A stretch of DNA of 64,000 bases, from assembly GCA_964588325.1 (NCBI GenBank), contig CAZPOR010000010.1:62001-126000 (forward strand), in the 5' to 3' direction. The notes under the pieces were generated by a model. That model did not search any database and had not been told where the DNA came from. It worked only from the letters and a program-made list of their open reading frames with translations. Position numbers and translations under genes: made by a program. Below are positions 44,523 through 53,119 of the stretch, piece by piece (positions within the stretch are counted from its first letter, which is position 1; every line of letters begins with the position of its first letter). The stretch comes from Thiovibrio sp964588325 (GTDB lineage: Bacteria > Desulfobacterota > Desulfobulbia > Desulfobulbales > Desulfurivibrionaceae).

Positions 44523-45716
44523 CTATTTCTTCATTGCCGCGGCCACGGCGCTGCCCAGCTCGGAGCACGCCTTGAGCGTGTCGTGGGTGGGGACGTTTTT
44601 GATCTTGACCCCCTCGCCGGCGATTTCAAAGCCCATGTCCGTCATGTGCCCGGTGAGGTGTTTTACCGCCTCGCCGCTCCAACCGAAGGAGCCAAAGGCG
44701 GCGCCGATCTTGTCTTTCGGGCGCAGCCCCTTCATATAGGTGATGATGTCGGCCATGGCGGGCATGATGTTGTTGTTCAGGGTCGGCGAGCCGAGGATAA
44801 CGGCGCGTGCGTCCAGCACCTCGGTGATGATGTCGCTGCGGTGGTTTCTGCGGGCATGCAGCATCTTCACATTGGTGATCCCGGACTGGAGCAGGCTGTT
44901 CATCACTCCTTTGGCCATCTTTTCGGTGCTGTGCCACATGGTGTCGTAGATGATGACCGCCTTGTTCTTTGTTTCGCCCCGGCTCCAGCGGTCGTAGGCC
45001 TCAAGGATGCTCTGCGGCGAGGTGCGCCAGATCACGCCATGGTCCGGGGCGATCATCTCGATTTCGAGGCCCATTTCCTTGACCTGGGCAAGCAGCTTCT
45101 GGACGATGGGCGAGAAGATCATCAGAATGTTGGCATAGTACTTGGCCGTATGCACCATGAGTTCATGGGGGTCCACCTCGTCGTCGAACCGTTCCGAGGT
45201 GGCCCAGTGGTGTCCGAAGGCGTCGCTCGATATGAGCAGCTTGTCCTCCGGGATATAGGAGAACATGCTGTCCGGCCAGTGGAGCATCTTGGTTTCAAGG
45301 AATTGCACCGTTTTCTTGCCGAGGCTGATGGAGTCTCCGGTGGCCACGACTTCGAACGGCCAGTCTTCCCGGTGAAAATGTTCGATCAGCGCCTTCTTGC
45401 CCATGGGCGAGCAGAAGATTTTTTCCGGCTTGATGAGGTCGATCAGCTCCGGCAGGGAGCCGGAGTGGTCCATCTCCACATGGTTGACGATGATGTAGTC
45501 GATCTTGCTCGGGTCGCCCAGGACCTGGTAGAGATGGTGGATCAGATCGCCCTTTACCTCTTTTTTCACGGTGTCGAACAGGGCGACCTTCTCGTCCTTG
45601 ACCAGATAGGCGTTGTAGCTGGTGCCCTTTTCCGTGGAGTAGCCGTGGAAGTCCCGGATGTTCCAGTCCACGGCGCCGACCCAGTAGATGTCTTTTTTGA
45701 TTTCTATCGCAGCCAT
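44523..45716 (-). CDS. roo: Rubredoxin:oxygen oxidoreductase, A-type flavodiiron protein
   Basis: A 397-residue soluble enzyme that reduces oxygen (or NO) to water (or N2O). The metallo-beta-lactamase-like domain has the diiron ligand set H-x-E-x-D-H in NHVEMDHSGSLPEL and DHGVIW. The flavodoxin domain from about residue 255 begins AVIIYDTMWHSTEKMA. There is no rubredoxin or reductase fusion (type A). A terminator separates it from ferritin upstream, so it probably has its own promoter. Confidence 0.93.
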   Translation of the reverse strand: MAAIEIKKDIYWVGAVDWNIRDFHGYSTEKGTSYNAYLVKDEKVALFDTVKKEVKGDLIHHLYQVLGDPSKIDYIIVNHVEMDHSGSLPELIDLIKPEKIFCSPMGKKALIEHFHREDWPFEVVATGDSISLGKKTVQFLETKMLHWPDSMFSYIPEDKLLISSDAFGHHWATSERFDDEVDPHELMVHTAKYYANILMIFSPIVQKLLAQVKEMGLEIEMIAPDHGVIWRTSPQSILEAYDRWSRGETKNKAVIIYDTMWHSTEKMAKGVMNSLLQSGITNVKMLHARRNHRSDIITEVLDARAVILGSPTLNNNIMPAMADIITYMKGLRPKDKIGAAFGSFGWSGEAVKHLTGHMTDMGFEIAGEGVKIKNVPTHDTLKACSELGSAVAAAMKK

Positions 45717-45732
45717 GTTGTCCTCGCTTGTT

Positions 45733-45763
45733 AAAAAAAACTGCCGACCGTTTGGGTCGGCAG
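45733..45763 (-). terminator. Terminator after the ferritin gene
   Basis: On the minus strand CTGCCGACC and GGTCGGCAG form a nine-pair stem with a five-base loop, followed by eight T residues, just ahead of the roo start. Confidence 0.88.
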
Positions 45764-45839
45764 GGGTCCGCTTTTTTTAACCAAAGTTTGCGCTTTTTGC
45801 AAAGAGCAATTGCCCTTCTGGCGGAAAGTGGGAAAGATG

Positions 45840-46355
45840 CTACTCTCCCAAAGCCTGCGGCGGGGTAAAGACCCGTTGGCCCAGGGTGGCGTCCAGGGTG
45901 AACAGGGCGGTGGCGTCCTTGCCGATGAGCTTGAGCTTGTCGAGCACCGCGCCGACATTGGCCTCCTCTTCCACCTGTTCCGAGACAAACCATTGCAGGA
46001 AGATGTTGGTGGCGTGGTCTCGCTCGTCCAGGGCCAGGTTGACCAGGTTGTTGATCAGCCCGGTCACCTTCTGCTCGTGGCTGAGAACATCCTGAAAGAC
46101 ATGCAGGGTCGATTTCCAGTCGGTGGGCGGCTGCTTGATGGCCTTGAGGGCCACGCGGCCGCCCCGTTCATTGACATACCCAAAGAGCTTCATGCCGTGG
46201 AACCATTCCTCCTGGGTCTGGGCCCGCATCCACTGCGCCGCGCCGGGCAAGCCGACGGAGTCGAAATAGGTGGACATGGACAGATACATGTAGGAGGAAT
46301 AGAATTCCGCATTGATCTGCTCGTTGAGAGCTTTTTCCATGGTTTTGCTCAGCAT
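45840..46355 (-). CDS. ftn: Non-heme ferritin
   Basis: A 171-residue four-helix protein. Ferroxidase ligands appear in NEQINAEFYSSYMYLSMS and QTQEEWFHGMKL. It stores iron and limits Fenton chemistry. The start at 46355 lies one base after the desulfoferrodoxin stop, so it is co-translated with dfx. Confidence 0.92.
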   Translation of the reverse strand: MLSKTMEKALNEQINAEFYSSYMYLSMSTYFDSVGLPGAAQWMRAQTQEEWFHGMKLFGYVNERGGRVALKAIKQPPTDWKSTLHVFQDVLSHEQKVTGLINNLVNLALDERDHATNIFLQWFVSEQVEEEANVGAVLDKLKLIGKDATALFTLDATLGQRVFTPPQALGE

Positions 46356-46356
46356 A

Positions 46357-46731
46357 TCAGGCCTTCCAGAGTCCGTGGAGATTGCAATATTCGCGGGCGC
46401 TGACGGAGGGAGCGTCCACGGCGAAAAAGGCTTCCGGAGCATCGCCGGGCTTGAGGAACTGGCGGTACGCTTTGTCCCCGGCGATGAGCTCGATCCATTC
46501 GATGTGATGCTTTTCCTCCATGGGATGGGCCACTGCCCCCACCTTCACCTTATAGCCGCCCGCCACCTTCTCGATCACCGGCACATGTTTTTCCTTTGCC
46601 GCATCCACGGTGTTCTCGGTTTGCAGGGTCATGGGCTGGCCGCAGCAGACGAGTTCGCCCACTCCGCCGTGCAGAACTTCGACGATGTTGCCGCATATTT
46701 CACATTTGTACACTTGCAGTTTTTCAGCCAT
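46357..46731 (-). CDS. dfx: Desulfoferrodoxin (superoxide reductase)
   Basis: A 124-residue two-domain iron protein. The N-terminal desulforedoxin domain has CEIC and CC (VYKCEICGNIVEV, ELVCCGQPM). The C-terminal neelaredoxin centre has EKHVPVI, GAVAHPMEEKHHIEWIEL and CNLHG, giving the His4Cys1 superoxide-reducing site. It reduces superoxide to peroxide using rubredoxin electrons. It follows the rubrerythrin remnant; its AAGGAGG ribosome site is inside that remnant. Confidence 0.96.
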   Translation of the reverse strand: MAEKLQVYKCEICGNIVEVLHGGVGELVCCGQPMTLQTENTVDAAKEKHVPVIEKVAGGYKVKVGAVAHPMEEKHHIEWIELIAGDKAYRQFLKPGDAPEAFFAVDAPSVSAREYCNLHGLWKA

Positions 46732-47085
46732 GATCGTTCCTCCTTGGGTTACCAGTTTTCGCCATGCAGTTCGAAATGATCTCGGGATGCGCGCAGGCCA
46801 GGCATTTCTCCGGGGCTTCCGGGCCGTGGTGGAGATAGCCGCAGTTACGGCACCGCCAGGTTACCTTGTCTTCTCTCTTGAAAACCCTCCTTTCTCGATG
46901 TTGGCCATGAGATCCAGGGAGCGTTTTTCATGCTGTTTTTCCGTCACTCCAATGGCCATGAACACCCCGGCTCTATCGGGAAAACCTTCTTCCCTGGCAA
47001 TCGCGGCGAATTCCGGGGACATGACGGCGTGCTCAAGGAGCTCATGGAGGGGCCTTCCTGCGTCAAACGCGATGATGTCTTGGTA
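46724..47085 (-). pseudogene. rbr: Rubrerythrin remnant: 5' truncated and frameshifted
   Basis: Two frames together give the second half of a rubrerythrin. Frame one (about 47022 to 46890) reads SPEFAAIAREEGFPD, VTEKQHEKRSLDLMANIE, the last ferritin-like helix pair. Near 46885 the frame shifts by -1 (one base missing near GGAGGGTTTTC), and the next frame reads VFKREDKVTWRCRNCGYLHH and then EKCLACAHP, a complete rubredoxin-type iron site. The first half of the diiron domain, including the first E-x-x-H, is absent. It lies between fur and dfx, where rbr is expected in anaerobes. Confidence 0.72.
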
Positions 47086-47153
47086 AAGTGATTGTGTTCG
47101 TATTGTACATGGTTCTCTGCGGTCTGTGTAGGAAAAAGCAGGCCGGGGGGAAA

Positions 47154-47552
47154 TCAGGGCTGGCATTCCGGACAGAGGCCGGTGAACTCCAACCGGTGTC
47201 TGAGAATCTTAAAGGAGGTCAGTTCGCCTGCTGCTTTTTCCACATTAAAGTCGGGGGGGAGATCAAGGTCGTCAACCCGGCCGCAATGGTTGCAACGCAC
47301 ATGGTAATGGATATGGGGGGCGCCGTCAAAACGCTTTTGGGTGCCGCCGATATCGAGTTTTTGGATGATCCCGCACTCGGACATGATCTCCAGGTTACGG
47401 TAGACCGTGCCCAGGCTGATTTTGGGCAGCCGCTTGCGCACCATCTGGTAGAGTACGTCGGCAGTGGGGTGCGAGGTTACGCTGCACAGCTCATCAAGGA
47501 TGATCTGGCGTTGCTTGGTTATCCGAAGGCTGTGGTTGTTGAGCTGCGACAT
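47154..47552 (-). CDS. perR: Fur-family regulator, probably PerR-like
   Basis: A 132-residue regulator, MSQLNNHSLRITKQRQIILD, with the winged helix (ADVLYQMVRK, SLGTVYRNLEIM), the metal-binding HIHYHVRCNHCGRVDDLD, and a C-terminal CPEC, so a structural CxxC...CxxC zinc site is present. It heads the peroxide/superoxide genes (rbr remnant, dfx, ftn), which favours a PerR role over iron-sensing Fur; sequence alone does not decide. Confidence 0.87.
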   Translation of the reverse strand: MSQLNNHSLRITKQRQIILDELCSVTSHPTADVLYQMVRKRLPKISLGTVYRNLEIMSECGIIQKLDIGGTQKRFDGAPHIHYHVRCNHCGRVDDLDLPPDFNVEKAAGELTSFKILRHRLEFTGLCPECQP

Positions 47553-47568
47553 ATTGTCCTCCTTGTTT

Positions 47569-47588
47569 GATAATAGTTCTTATTACAG
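47569..47588. promoter_or_regulatory. Fur/PerR-box-like repeat upstream of perR
   Basis: TAATA-GTTCT-TATTA (47571-47585) is a perfect inverted repeat of the AT-rich Fur-family type, 18 bases before the regulator start, fitting autoregulation. Confidence 0.5.
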
Positions 47589-47840
47589 GAGGATCAAGGG
47601 ATCCGCAAGATTTTTTTGCTTGGCATTGTGCCGGGCCATGCAATAATGGTGCTGTGCATGGAGAGGATCCGGCAGTCATGGAAAAACACAGTCTTACAGC
47701 AGGAAGGCTTCGGGGCCTCCCTTTCGGGAAGTAAAGGCGTTTTCTGCTGGCGGAGCGGGGTATTTTTTTTCGTCGTTGGGCGATGGTGGCTGCGGGCACG
47801 CTTCCAGCCCGGCGAAACTGCATGTCTGCAAGGGTGTCAT

Positions 47841-48788
47841 ATGCCGCGTGCGCCACTCTATCTTGCCCTTCACGCCTCCGGCGAGCTGCTTCTCCGGAGG
47901 GATGCGGCCCGTGAACGGCTTTCCTTCTGCCACCTCTGTCCAAGGCGTTGCGGAGTAAACCGCTTGGCTGGGGAAAAGGGCTTCTGCCGCACCGGCAGAC
48001 TGGCCGTGGTGGCGGCCCATCATCCCCATTTCGGCGAGGAAGCCCCCCTTGTAGGGCATGGTGGCTCGGGCACCATCTTTTTCACCGGCTGCACTCTCGG
48101 CTGCGTCTTCTGTCAAAACTACGAAATAAGCCATGCGGGGGAAGGGAAAGAGGTCACTGCTCCGCAACTGGCGGAAATGATGGTGCGCCTTGCCCGGCAG
48201 GGCTGCCACAACATCAATCTGGTCACGCCCAGCCATGTGGTGGCGCAGATACTGGAGGCGTTGCCCCTTGCCGTCGAGGGCGGGCTTTCGGTGCCTCTGG
48301 TCTACAATACCGGCGGTTATGACGAGGTGGAGACCCTTCGGCTGCTGGAAGGGATAATCGACATCTACATGCCGGATTTTAAGTTTTGGTCAGAAAACAG
48401 CGCCCGCCGCTTTGCCAAGGCAGAGGATTACCCGGCTAAGGCCAGGCTGGCCATTGGCGAGATGCACCGCCAGGTGGGGGATCTGGTGATCAATGACCAG
48501 GGGCTTGCCGAGCATGGCCTTCTGGCGCGTCATCTGGTCATGCCGGAGGGATTGGCCGAAACCCGGGAGATCTTCGGCTTTCTGGCCAGGGAAATCTCGC
48601 CTGCCACGTATGTCAACGTGATGGATCAGTACCGTCCCTGCGGCCGGGCCATGAACTTTCCGCCCCTTGACCGCATGCTGCTGCCCCAGGAGTATCGCCA
48701 GGCACTGGAGCCGGCCGGTCAGGCAGGGCTGGCCCGGCTTGAGCAGCGGGATTTTCTCGCCGTGCTTCGAGCCTTGGGCGTGGTCTGA
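47841..48788 (+). CDS. Radical SAM protein, PflX / pyruvate-formate-lyase-activase-like (COG1313)
   Basis: A 315-residue enzyme. The [4Fe-4S]-SAM motif is CTLGCVFCQN, preceded by a CHLCPRRCGVNR cluster-like motif and FFTGC. NTGGYD and MPDFKFW are typical of this subgroup. Substrate is unknown; such proteins activate glycyl radical enzymes or modify proteins. ATG 47841 (MPRAPLY) has AAGGGTG upstream; the open frame to 47616 is not conserved-looking. No glycyl radical enzyme is nearby. Confidence 0.85.
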   Translation: MPRAPLYLALHASGELLLRRDAARERLSFCHLCPRRCGVNRLAGEKGFCRTGRLAVVAAHHPHFGEEAPLVGHGGSGTIFFTGCTLGCVFCQNYEISHAGEGKEVTAPQLAEMMVRLARQGCHNINLVTPSHVVAQILEALPLAVEGGLSVPLVYNTGGYDEVETLRLLEGIIDIYMPDFKFWSENSARRFAKAEDYPAKARLAIGEMHRQVGDLVINDQGLAEHGLLARHLVMPEGLAETREIFGFLAREISPATYVNVMDQYRPCGRAMNFPPLDRMLLPQEYRQALEPAGQAGLARLEQRDFLAVLRALGVV

Positions 48789-48819
48789 ATCCCGGCCTGG
48801 TTCAGCGTTTTCGGGGCGG

Positions 48820-49404
48820 CTAGAAGGTGCCCACCACTGCGGCATCCGTGGCAAGGTCCGCGGGCTCCTGGAGAGGGCCGAGGGGGTTCTTTTTGTACAC
48901 CTCTCCTTCGATGCGGGGTTGTCCGTCCCAGAGTTTGTACACCACCAGGTCGTCCACCAGGACAATGAAGGCGGAAAAGCGCCAGCCGGTCTGGTGGGCC
49001 TGGCGCTTGAAGCGCAGGAGATCAAGAAAAAGATTGCCCTGCCGCTGGCTTTTAAGATTTTGGGTCTTCAGTTCATAGGCGATACAGGAATCCGTCGCCT
49101 CCACGCAGCCCTGTAGCCCTTGGGGCAGATCGGCCTTGGTGATATTGGTGTTGGGCATGAATTTGGCGATGATGGCCAGATAGTTGAGAATCTGGATGTT
49201 GGCGGTTTGGTAGGGGTCGAAGCCAAGCTTTTGCAGGTCGTTTTTTGTGGTTGAGAAGGGAACGATCAGGTCAAAGGAAGCCTTGACCTGATCAAAGCTG
49301 TCCCAGCGGGATTCGTCCGTGGTTTTGGCCACCGGCAGCATGGTCCCGCAGCCTGAAGTCAGGCAGAGAACAAGGGCGAGCAGGATGGAGGTATGCAGGC
49401 GCAT
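48820..49404 (-). CDS. Lipoprotein of unknown function
   Basis: A 194-residue lipoprotein: MRLHTSILLALVLCLTSGCG with lipobox LTSGC. The mature part has FDLIVPFSTTKNDLQKLGFDP, a segment resembling SmpA/OmlA-like outer-membrane lipoproteins, but I cannot assign it. Two further Cys lie in GCVEATDSCIAY. It is followed upstream on the same strand by the reductase gene at 49442. Confidence 0.65.
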   Translation of the reverse strand: MRLHTSILLALVLCLTSGCGTMLPVAKTTDESRWDSFDQVKASFDLIVPFSTTKNDLQKLGFDPYQTANIQILNYLAIIAKFMPNTNITKADLPQGLQGCVEATDSCIAYELKTQNLKSQRQGNLFLDLLRFKRQAHQTGWRFSAFIVLVDDLVVYKLWDGQPRIEGEVYKKNPLGPLQEPADLATDAAVVGTF

Positions 49405-49441
49405 GGCGGACCTCTTTCCGCTGGTGTGGGGAGAGCCGGGA

Positions 49442-50419
49442 TCAGGCATCGAGATTGAGGATCACTCGCCCCTTTTGCTTTCCTTGTAGAATAGATTCGA
49501 TATGTTGGTCAAGCTCCTTGAGCGAAATTTCCGTGGTGATCCGTTCGAGCTGCGGCAGCCGCCAGCAGGTGGCGATCTTTTGCCAGATGGGGATGCGGGC
49601 CGCCATGGGGCATTCGGCGCTGTCGATGCCGATGAGGCTTACACCCCGCAGGATAAAGGGGTAGACATTCAGGGGCAGGTCCGGGGAGGCGACGTTGCCG
49701 CAGCAGGTGACTGCGCCGCCGTAGCGGGTGGATTTGATGGCCGTGGCCAGGATCTCGCCCCCCACCGTGTCGATGACTCCGCTCCATTTTTCCTTGAGCA
49801 GCATCCTTGCGCTGCGGTCGAGGCTGCTTTCCCGCGAGACAATCTCCTGGGCGCCCAGGTCGCGCAAAAAGGGTTCCTGCTCCGGTTTTCCGGTTACGGC
49901 GGCCACGGCAAAGCCGCTCATGGCAAGCATGGCCACGGCCATGCTGCCCACACCGCCGGTGGCGCCGGTGACCAGAACCTTGCCCTGCTCCGGCAGCACC
50001 GGGTACCGCTGCAGACGGTCAACGGATTGGGCCGCGGTAAACCCGGCGGTGCCGTAGATCATGCTCTCCCGCAGGGTCAGCCCTGCGGGCAGCGGCATGA
50101 CCCATGCGGCCGGAACCCGGATGTACTGGGCAAAGCCGCCCGAGGTGTTCATGCCGAGATCGTAGCAGGAGACAATGACCGCGTCCCCCGGGGAAAAAGC
50201 GGGAGAACCGCTTGCCGCCACCTCGCCTGCCGCGTCGATGCCGGGGGTGTGCGGGTAGCGGCGGGTGACGCCCCGGTTGCCCGAGGCAGAGAGAGCGTCT
50301 TTATAGTTGAGCGACGAGTAGCGCACCCGGACCAACACCTCGCCCGGCGGCAGATCGCTGAGATTTCTGGTGACGATACCCCGCTGGAATTGGCCGGGGG
50401 CGGGTTGGGTGACGACCAT
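49442..50419 (-). CDS. YhdH/AcuI-type zinc-independent alcohol dehydrogenase (quinone reductase / acrylyl-CoA reductase family)
   Basis: A 325-residue medium-chain reductase. GEVLVRVRYSSLNYKDALSASGNRGVTR (quoted in part) and the NADPH motif VTGATGGVGSMAV are typical of YhdH/AcuI. NVYPFILRGVSLIGIDS is also a YhdH hallmark. It probably reduces an enone or acrylyl-CoA type substrate with NADPH. Start 50419 gives MVVTQPAPG; ribosome site weak. Confidence 0.87.
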   Translation of the reverse strand: MVVTQPAPGQFQRGIVTRNLSDLPPGEVLVRVRYSSLNYKDALSASGNRGVTRRYPHTPGIDAAGEVAASGSPAFSPGDAVIVSCYDLGMNTSGGFAQYIRVPAAWVMPLPAGLTLRESMIYGTAGFTAAQSVDRLQRYPVLPEQGKVLVTGATGGVGSMAVAMLAMSGFAVAAVTGKPEQEPFLRDLGAQEIVSRESSLDRSARMLLKEKWSGVIDTVGGEILATAIKSTRYGGAVTCCGNVASPDLPLNVYPFILRGVSLIGIDSAECPMAARIPIWQKIATCWRLPQLERITTEISLKELDQHIESILQGKQKGRVILNLDA

Positions 50420-50633
50420 GGCTTGGAAGGTGCTCGGCAACGGGATGCTCCTGTGTGCTGTGATGCAGAAAAAACGGGTAATCCGGAATAGTTGCAAGGA
50501 GGCACTATACCATGGAGCCGCCGGGAAAGCCACCATCTGTCACGGCGTCCGGGCCGGGAAAAAACTGTCCGGCTTTGGGAAAAAAATCTGCTGGACGCTC
50601 CTCTTTTTTGCTATCCTGAAAGTAATGCAAATT

Positions 50634-50645
50634 CCCCCCCCCCCC
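50634..50645. repeat. Homopolymer run of twelve C upstream of the EF-G paralogue
   Basis: Twelve C residues (seven plus five) lie 51 bases before the EF-G-like start, in the probable 5' leader or promoter. Such runs slip easily and are also prone to sequencing error. Confidence 0.8.
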
Positions 50646-50696
50646 GGCCCAAGCTGGCAGGATGAAAATCATATTGACCAAGAGAGGTGGCGCCGC

Positions 50697-52811
50697 ATGA
50701 AAGTCTATGACGACAAGCACATCAAGAACATCGTGTTGCTGGGCAGTGTCAAATCCGGCAAGACAACCTTGGCCGAGACCATGGTTTTCGAAGCGGGGCT
50801 CACCAAACGGCGGGGCACGGTCGAAGACAAAAACACCATCTCCGATTACCACCAGATCGAGCAGGAGCGCGGCAACTCGGTGTACGCCACCTCCCTGCAC
50901 ACCGAATGGCGGGATTACAAGATCAACATCATCGACACCCCCGGCCTGGACGATTTCGTGGGCGAGATCGTCTCCGCCCTGCGGGTGGCCGACACCTGCG
51001 TCATGCTGATCAACGCCCAGTACGGGGTGGAGGTGGGCACCGAGCTGGTCTGGAACTCGGTGGAACGGTTCGGCAAGCCCGCGATTTTTGCGATCAACCA
51101 GGTGGATCATCCCAAGGCAGCCTTTGACGAGGCGGTGTTCTCCCTGCAGGAACGGTTCGGCAACGCGGCGTTGCTCATGCAGTATCCGGTCAACCAGGGC
51201 CAGGGCTTCAACGCGATCATCGATCTGCTCAAGATGACCATGTACCGCTTCCCGCCCGAGGGGGGAAAGCCGGAGAAGCTGCCTATCCCCGAGAGCGAAA
51301 AGGAGCGGGCCGACACGCTGCATAACGAGTTGGTGGAAAAGGCGGCGGAAAACGACGAAGGTTTGATGGAGCTCTATTTCGACAAGGGCAGCCTGGACGA
51401 GGACGAGATGCGCATGGGGCTCAAGATCGGGATGCGCAACCGGTCGCTTTTTCCGATTTTTTGCCTCTCCGCCAAGCAGAACATGGGCAGCGGCAGGATG
51501 ATGGGCTTCATCGACAACGTGGCGCCCTCGGCCCACGAGATGCTGCCCGAGCATACCCTGGAAGGCGGGGAGCTGGCCTGCGATCCGGCCGGGCCCCCGG
51601 TGCTCTTTGTCTTCAAGACCTTGGTGGAGCCCTATCTCGGCAAGATCACCTTTTTTAAAGTCTGTTCCGGCGAGGTGAGCGAGGGGCAGGATCTGGTCAA
51701 CTATCAGACCGGCGACACCGAACGTCTGGCCCAGCTCTTTATTATGGACGGCAAGGAGCGCAACCAGGTGAAGAAGCTCTCCGCCGGCGACATCGGCGCG
51801 ACCTTGAAAATGAAAACCACCGGCACCAACCACACCCTGCACTCCAAGGAAAAGCGGGTGGGGGTGGCGCCCATCGAATTTCCCGAGCCGCGCATCCGTT
51901 CGGCCATCGTGGCCAAGGAGAAGAAGGACGACGAAAAACTGGGCGAGGCCCTGCGCGACATGCAGACCGAGGACCAGACCCTCAAGGCCGAGTTCGCCTC
52001 GGAGGTGAAACAGTTGATCCTCTGGGGCCAGGGCGAGTTGCACCTGCAGGTGGCCCGCTGGCGTCTGGAGCATGTCTACGGGATCAAGACCGAGTTTACG
52101 GAGCCAAAGATTCCCTACCGGGAGACGATCCAGAGGCCGGCCATTGCCATGTACCGCCACAAGAAACAGTCCGGCGGCTCGGGCCAGTTCGCCGAGGTGC
52201 ACCTGCGCATCGAGCCCCATGTGGAAGGCGCGCCCGACCCCACCGACCTCAACGTGCGGGGCAAGGAGGAGATCGACCTGCCCTGGGGCGGCAAGCTGGT
52301 GTTTTACAACTGCATCGTGGGCGGGGTTATCGATGCCAAGTACCTGCCCTCCATCCAGCGCGGGGTCATGGAAAAGATGCAGGAAGGCCCCATGACCGGT
52401 TCCCATGTGCGGGATGTGCGGGTCATGGTTTTCGACGGCAAGATGCACGCGGTGGATTCCAACGACATTTCCTTTAAGATCGCCGGGGCCCAGGCCTTCA
52501 AGGAGGCATTCCAGCAGGCGGACCCGCTGATCCTCGAACCCATCTACGAGATGGAGATCATGGTGCCGGAAGAGGTGATGGGCGAGGTGATGGGCGATCT
52601 CCAGACCCGGCGGTCGATCATCGGCGGCATGGAAACCCAGGGGCGCTATCAGGTGATCAAGGCCCTGACCCCGCTGGCAGAGCAGTACAAGTACACCACC
52701 GCGCTGAAATCCATTACCCAGGGGAGGGCCAGTTTCACGCGGCGGTTCAAGGAGTACGCGCCGGTGCCTTTTGAGGTGCAGAAGAGTCTGGCGGCGCAAC
52801 ACGCGGATTGA
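50697..52811 (+). CDS. EF-G paralogue (EF-G-like translation factor) with altered G motifs
   Basis: A 704-residue protein with the five EF-G domains. G1 reads GSVKSGKTTL instead of GHVDHGKTT. G3 reads DTPGLDDF instead of DTPGHVDF, so the catalytic His is Leu. G4 reads NQVD instead of NKMD. The domain IV/V region is intact (HKKQSGGSGQFAEVHL, and RRSIIGGMETQGRYQVI near the end). It probably binds the ribosome but may not hydrolyse GTP normally. It is not the main EF-G (no rpsL/rpsG/tuf nearby). AGAGGTGG precedes ATG 50697. Its own terminator follows. Confidence 0.88.
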   Translation: MKVYDDKHIKNIVLLGSVKSGKTTLAETMVFEAGLTKRRGTVEDKNTISDYHQIEQERGNSVYATSLHTEWRDYKINIIDTPGLDDFVGEIVSALRVADTCVMLINAQYGVEVGTELVWNSVERFGKPAIFAINQVDHPKAAFDEAVFSLQERFGNAALLMQYPVNQGQGFNAIIDLLKMTMYRFPPEGGKPEKLPIPESEKERADTLHNELVEKAAENDEGLMELYFDKGSLDEDEMRMGLKIGMRNRSLFPIFCLSAKQNMGSGRMMGFIDNVAPSAHEMLPEHTLEGGELACDPAGPPVLFVFKTLVEPYLGKITFFKVCSGEVSEGQDLVNYQTGDTERLAQLFIMDGKERNQVKKLSAGDIGATLKMKTTGTNHTLHSKEKRVGVAPIEFPEPRIRSAIVAKEKKDDEKLGEALRDMQTEDQTLKAEFASEVKQLILWGQGELHLQVARWRLEHVYGIKTEFTEPKIPYRETIQRPAIAMYRHKKQSGGSGQFAEVHLRIEPHVEGAPDPTDLNVRGKEEIDLPWGGKLVFYNCIVGGVIDAKYLPSIQRGVMEKMQEGPMTGSHVRDVRVMVFDGKMHAVDSNDISFKIAGAQAFKEAFQQADPLILEPIYEMEIMVPEEVMGEVMGDLQTRRSIIGGMETQGRYQVIKALTPLAEQYKYTTALKSITQGRASFTRRFKEYAPVPFEVQKSLAAQHAD

Positions 52812-52831
52812 TCGCGCAGAAAGGCCGCACT

Positions 52832-52867
52832 AAAAAAAGCCGCCGGACGTGCGTCCGACGGCTTTTT
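52832..52867 (+). terminator. Terminator of the EF-G-like gene
   Basis: AAAAAGCCGcCGGAC and GTCCGaCGGCTTTTT form a long stem with one mismatch and a GTGC loop, with flanking A and T runs. Confidence 0.9.
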
Positions 52868-53119
52868 AAGGGGAGGGGAAGAACATTTGCCTGTGCTGCG
52901 CAGGAGCAACTGCGGATGGTGAATACAGGCGGGTATAAAGTGCTTAGTAATTTCACTTAATACTTAATATCTCTATTTTAGCTTTTCTGCAACTATTTTT
53001 TTTTGTGCGTATTTCTGAGGGGTTGTCTGTCGGAATGCGTACGCGTGGTGCGGGGAGTTGCTGGTGCCGTGGCGTTATCCGAGAAGGACAACGCTACGGC
53101 GGGCCGAAGAAAAGGCGGG
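52868..53119. other. Intergenic region before the universal stress protein gene
   Basis: Together with the terminator this makes a 308-base gap. It contains an AT-rich stretch (52930-52998) with CTTAGTAA and CTTAATACTTAATA repeats but no gene, and no clear promoter pointing to either neighbour. Confidence 0.45.

Noticed and set aside
50505..52802. A 765-codon open frame on the minus strand opposite the EF-G-like gene
   Set aside because: It is the antisense of a clear EF-G homologue in GC-rich DNA; its translation is low-complexity His/Gly/Leu-rich and has no domain.
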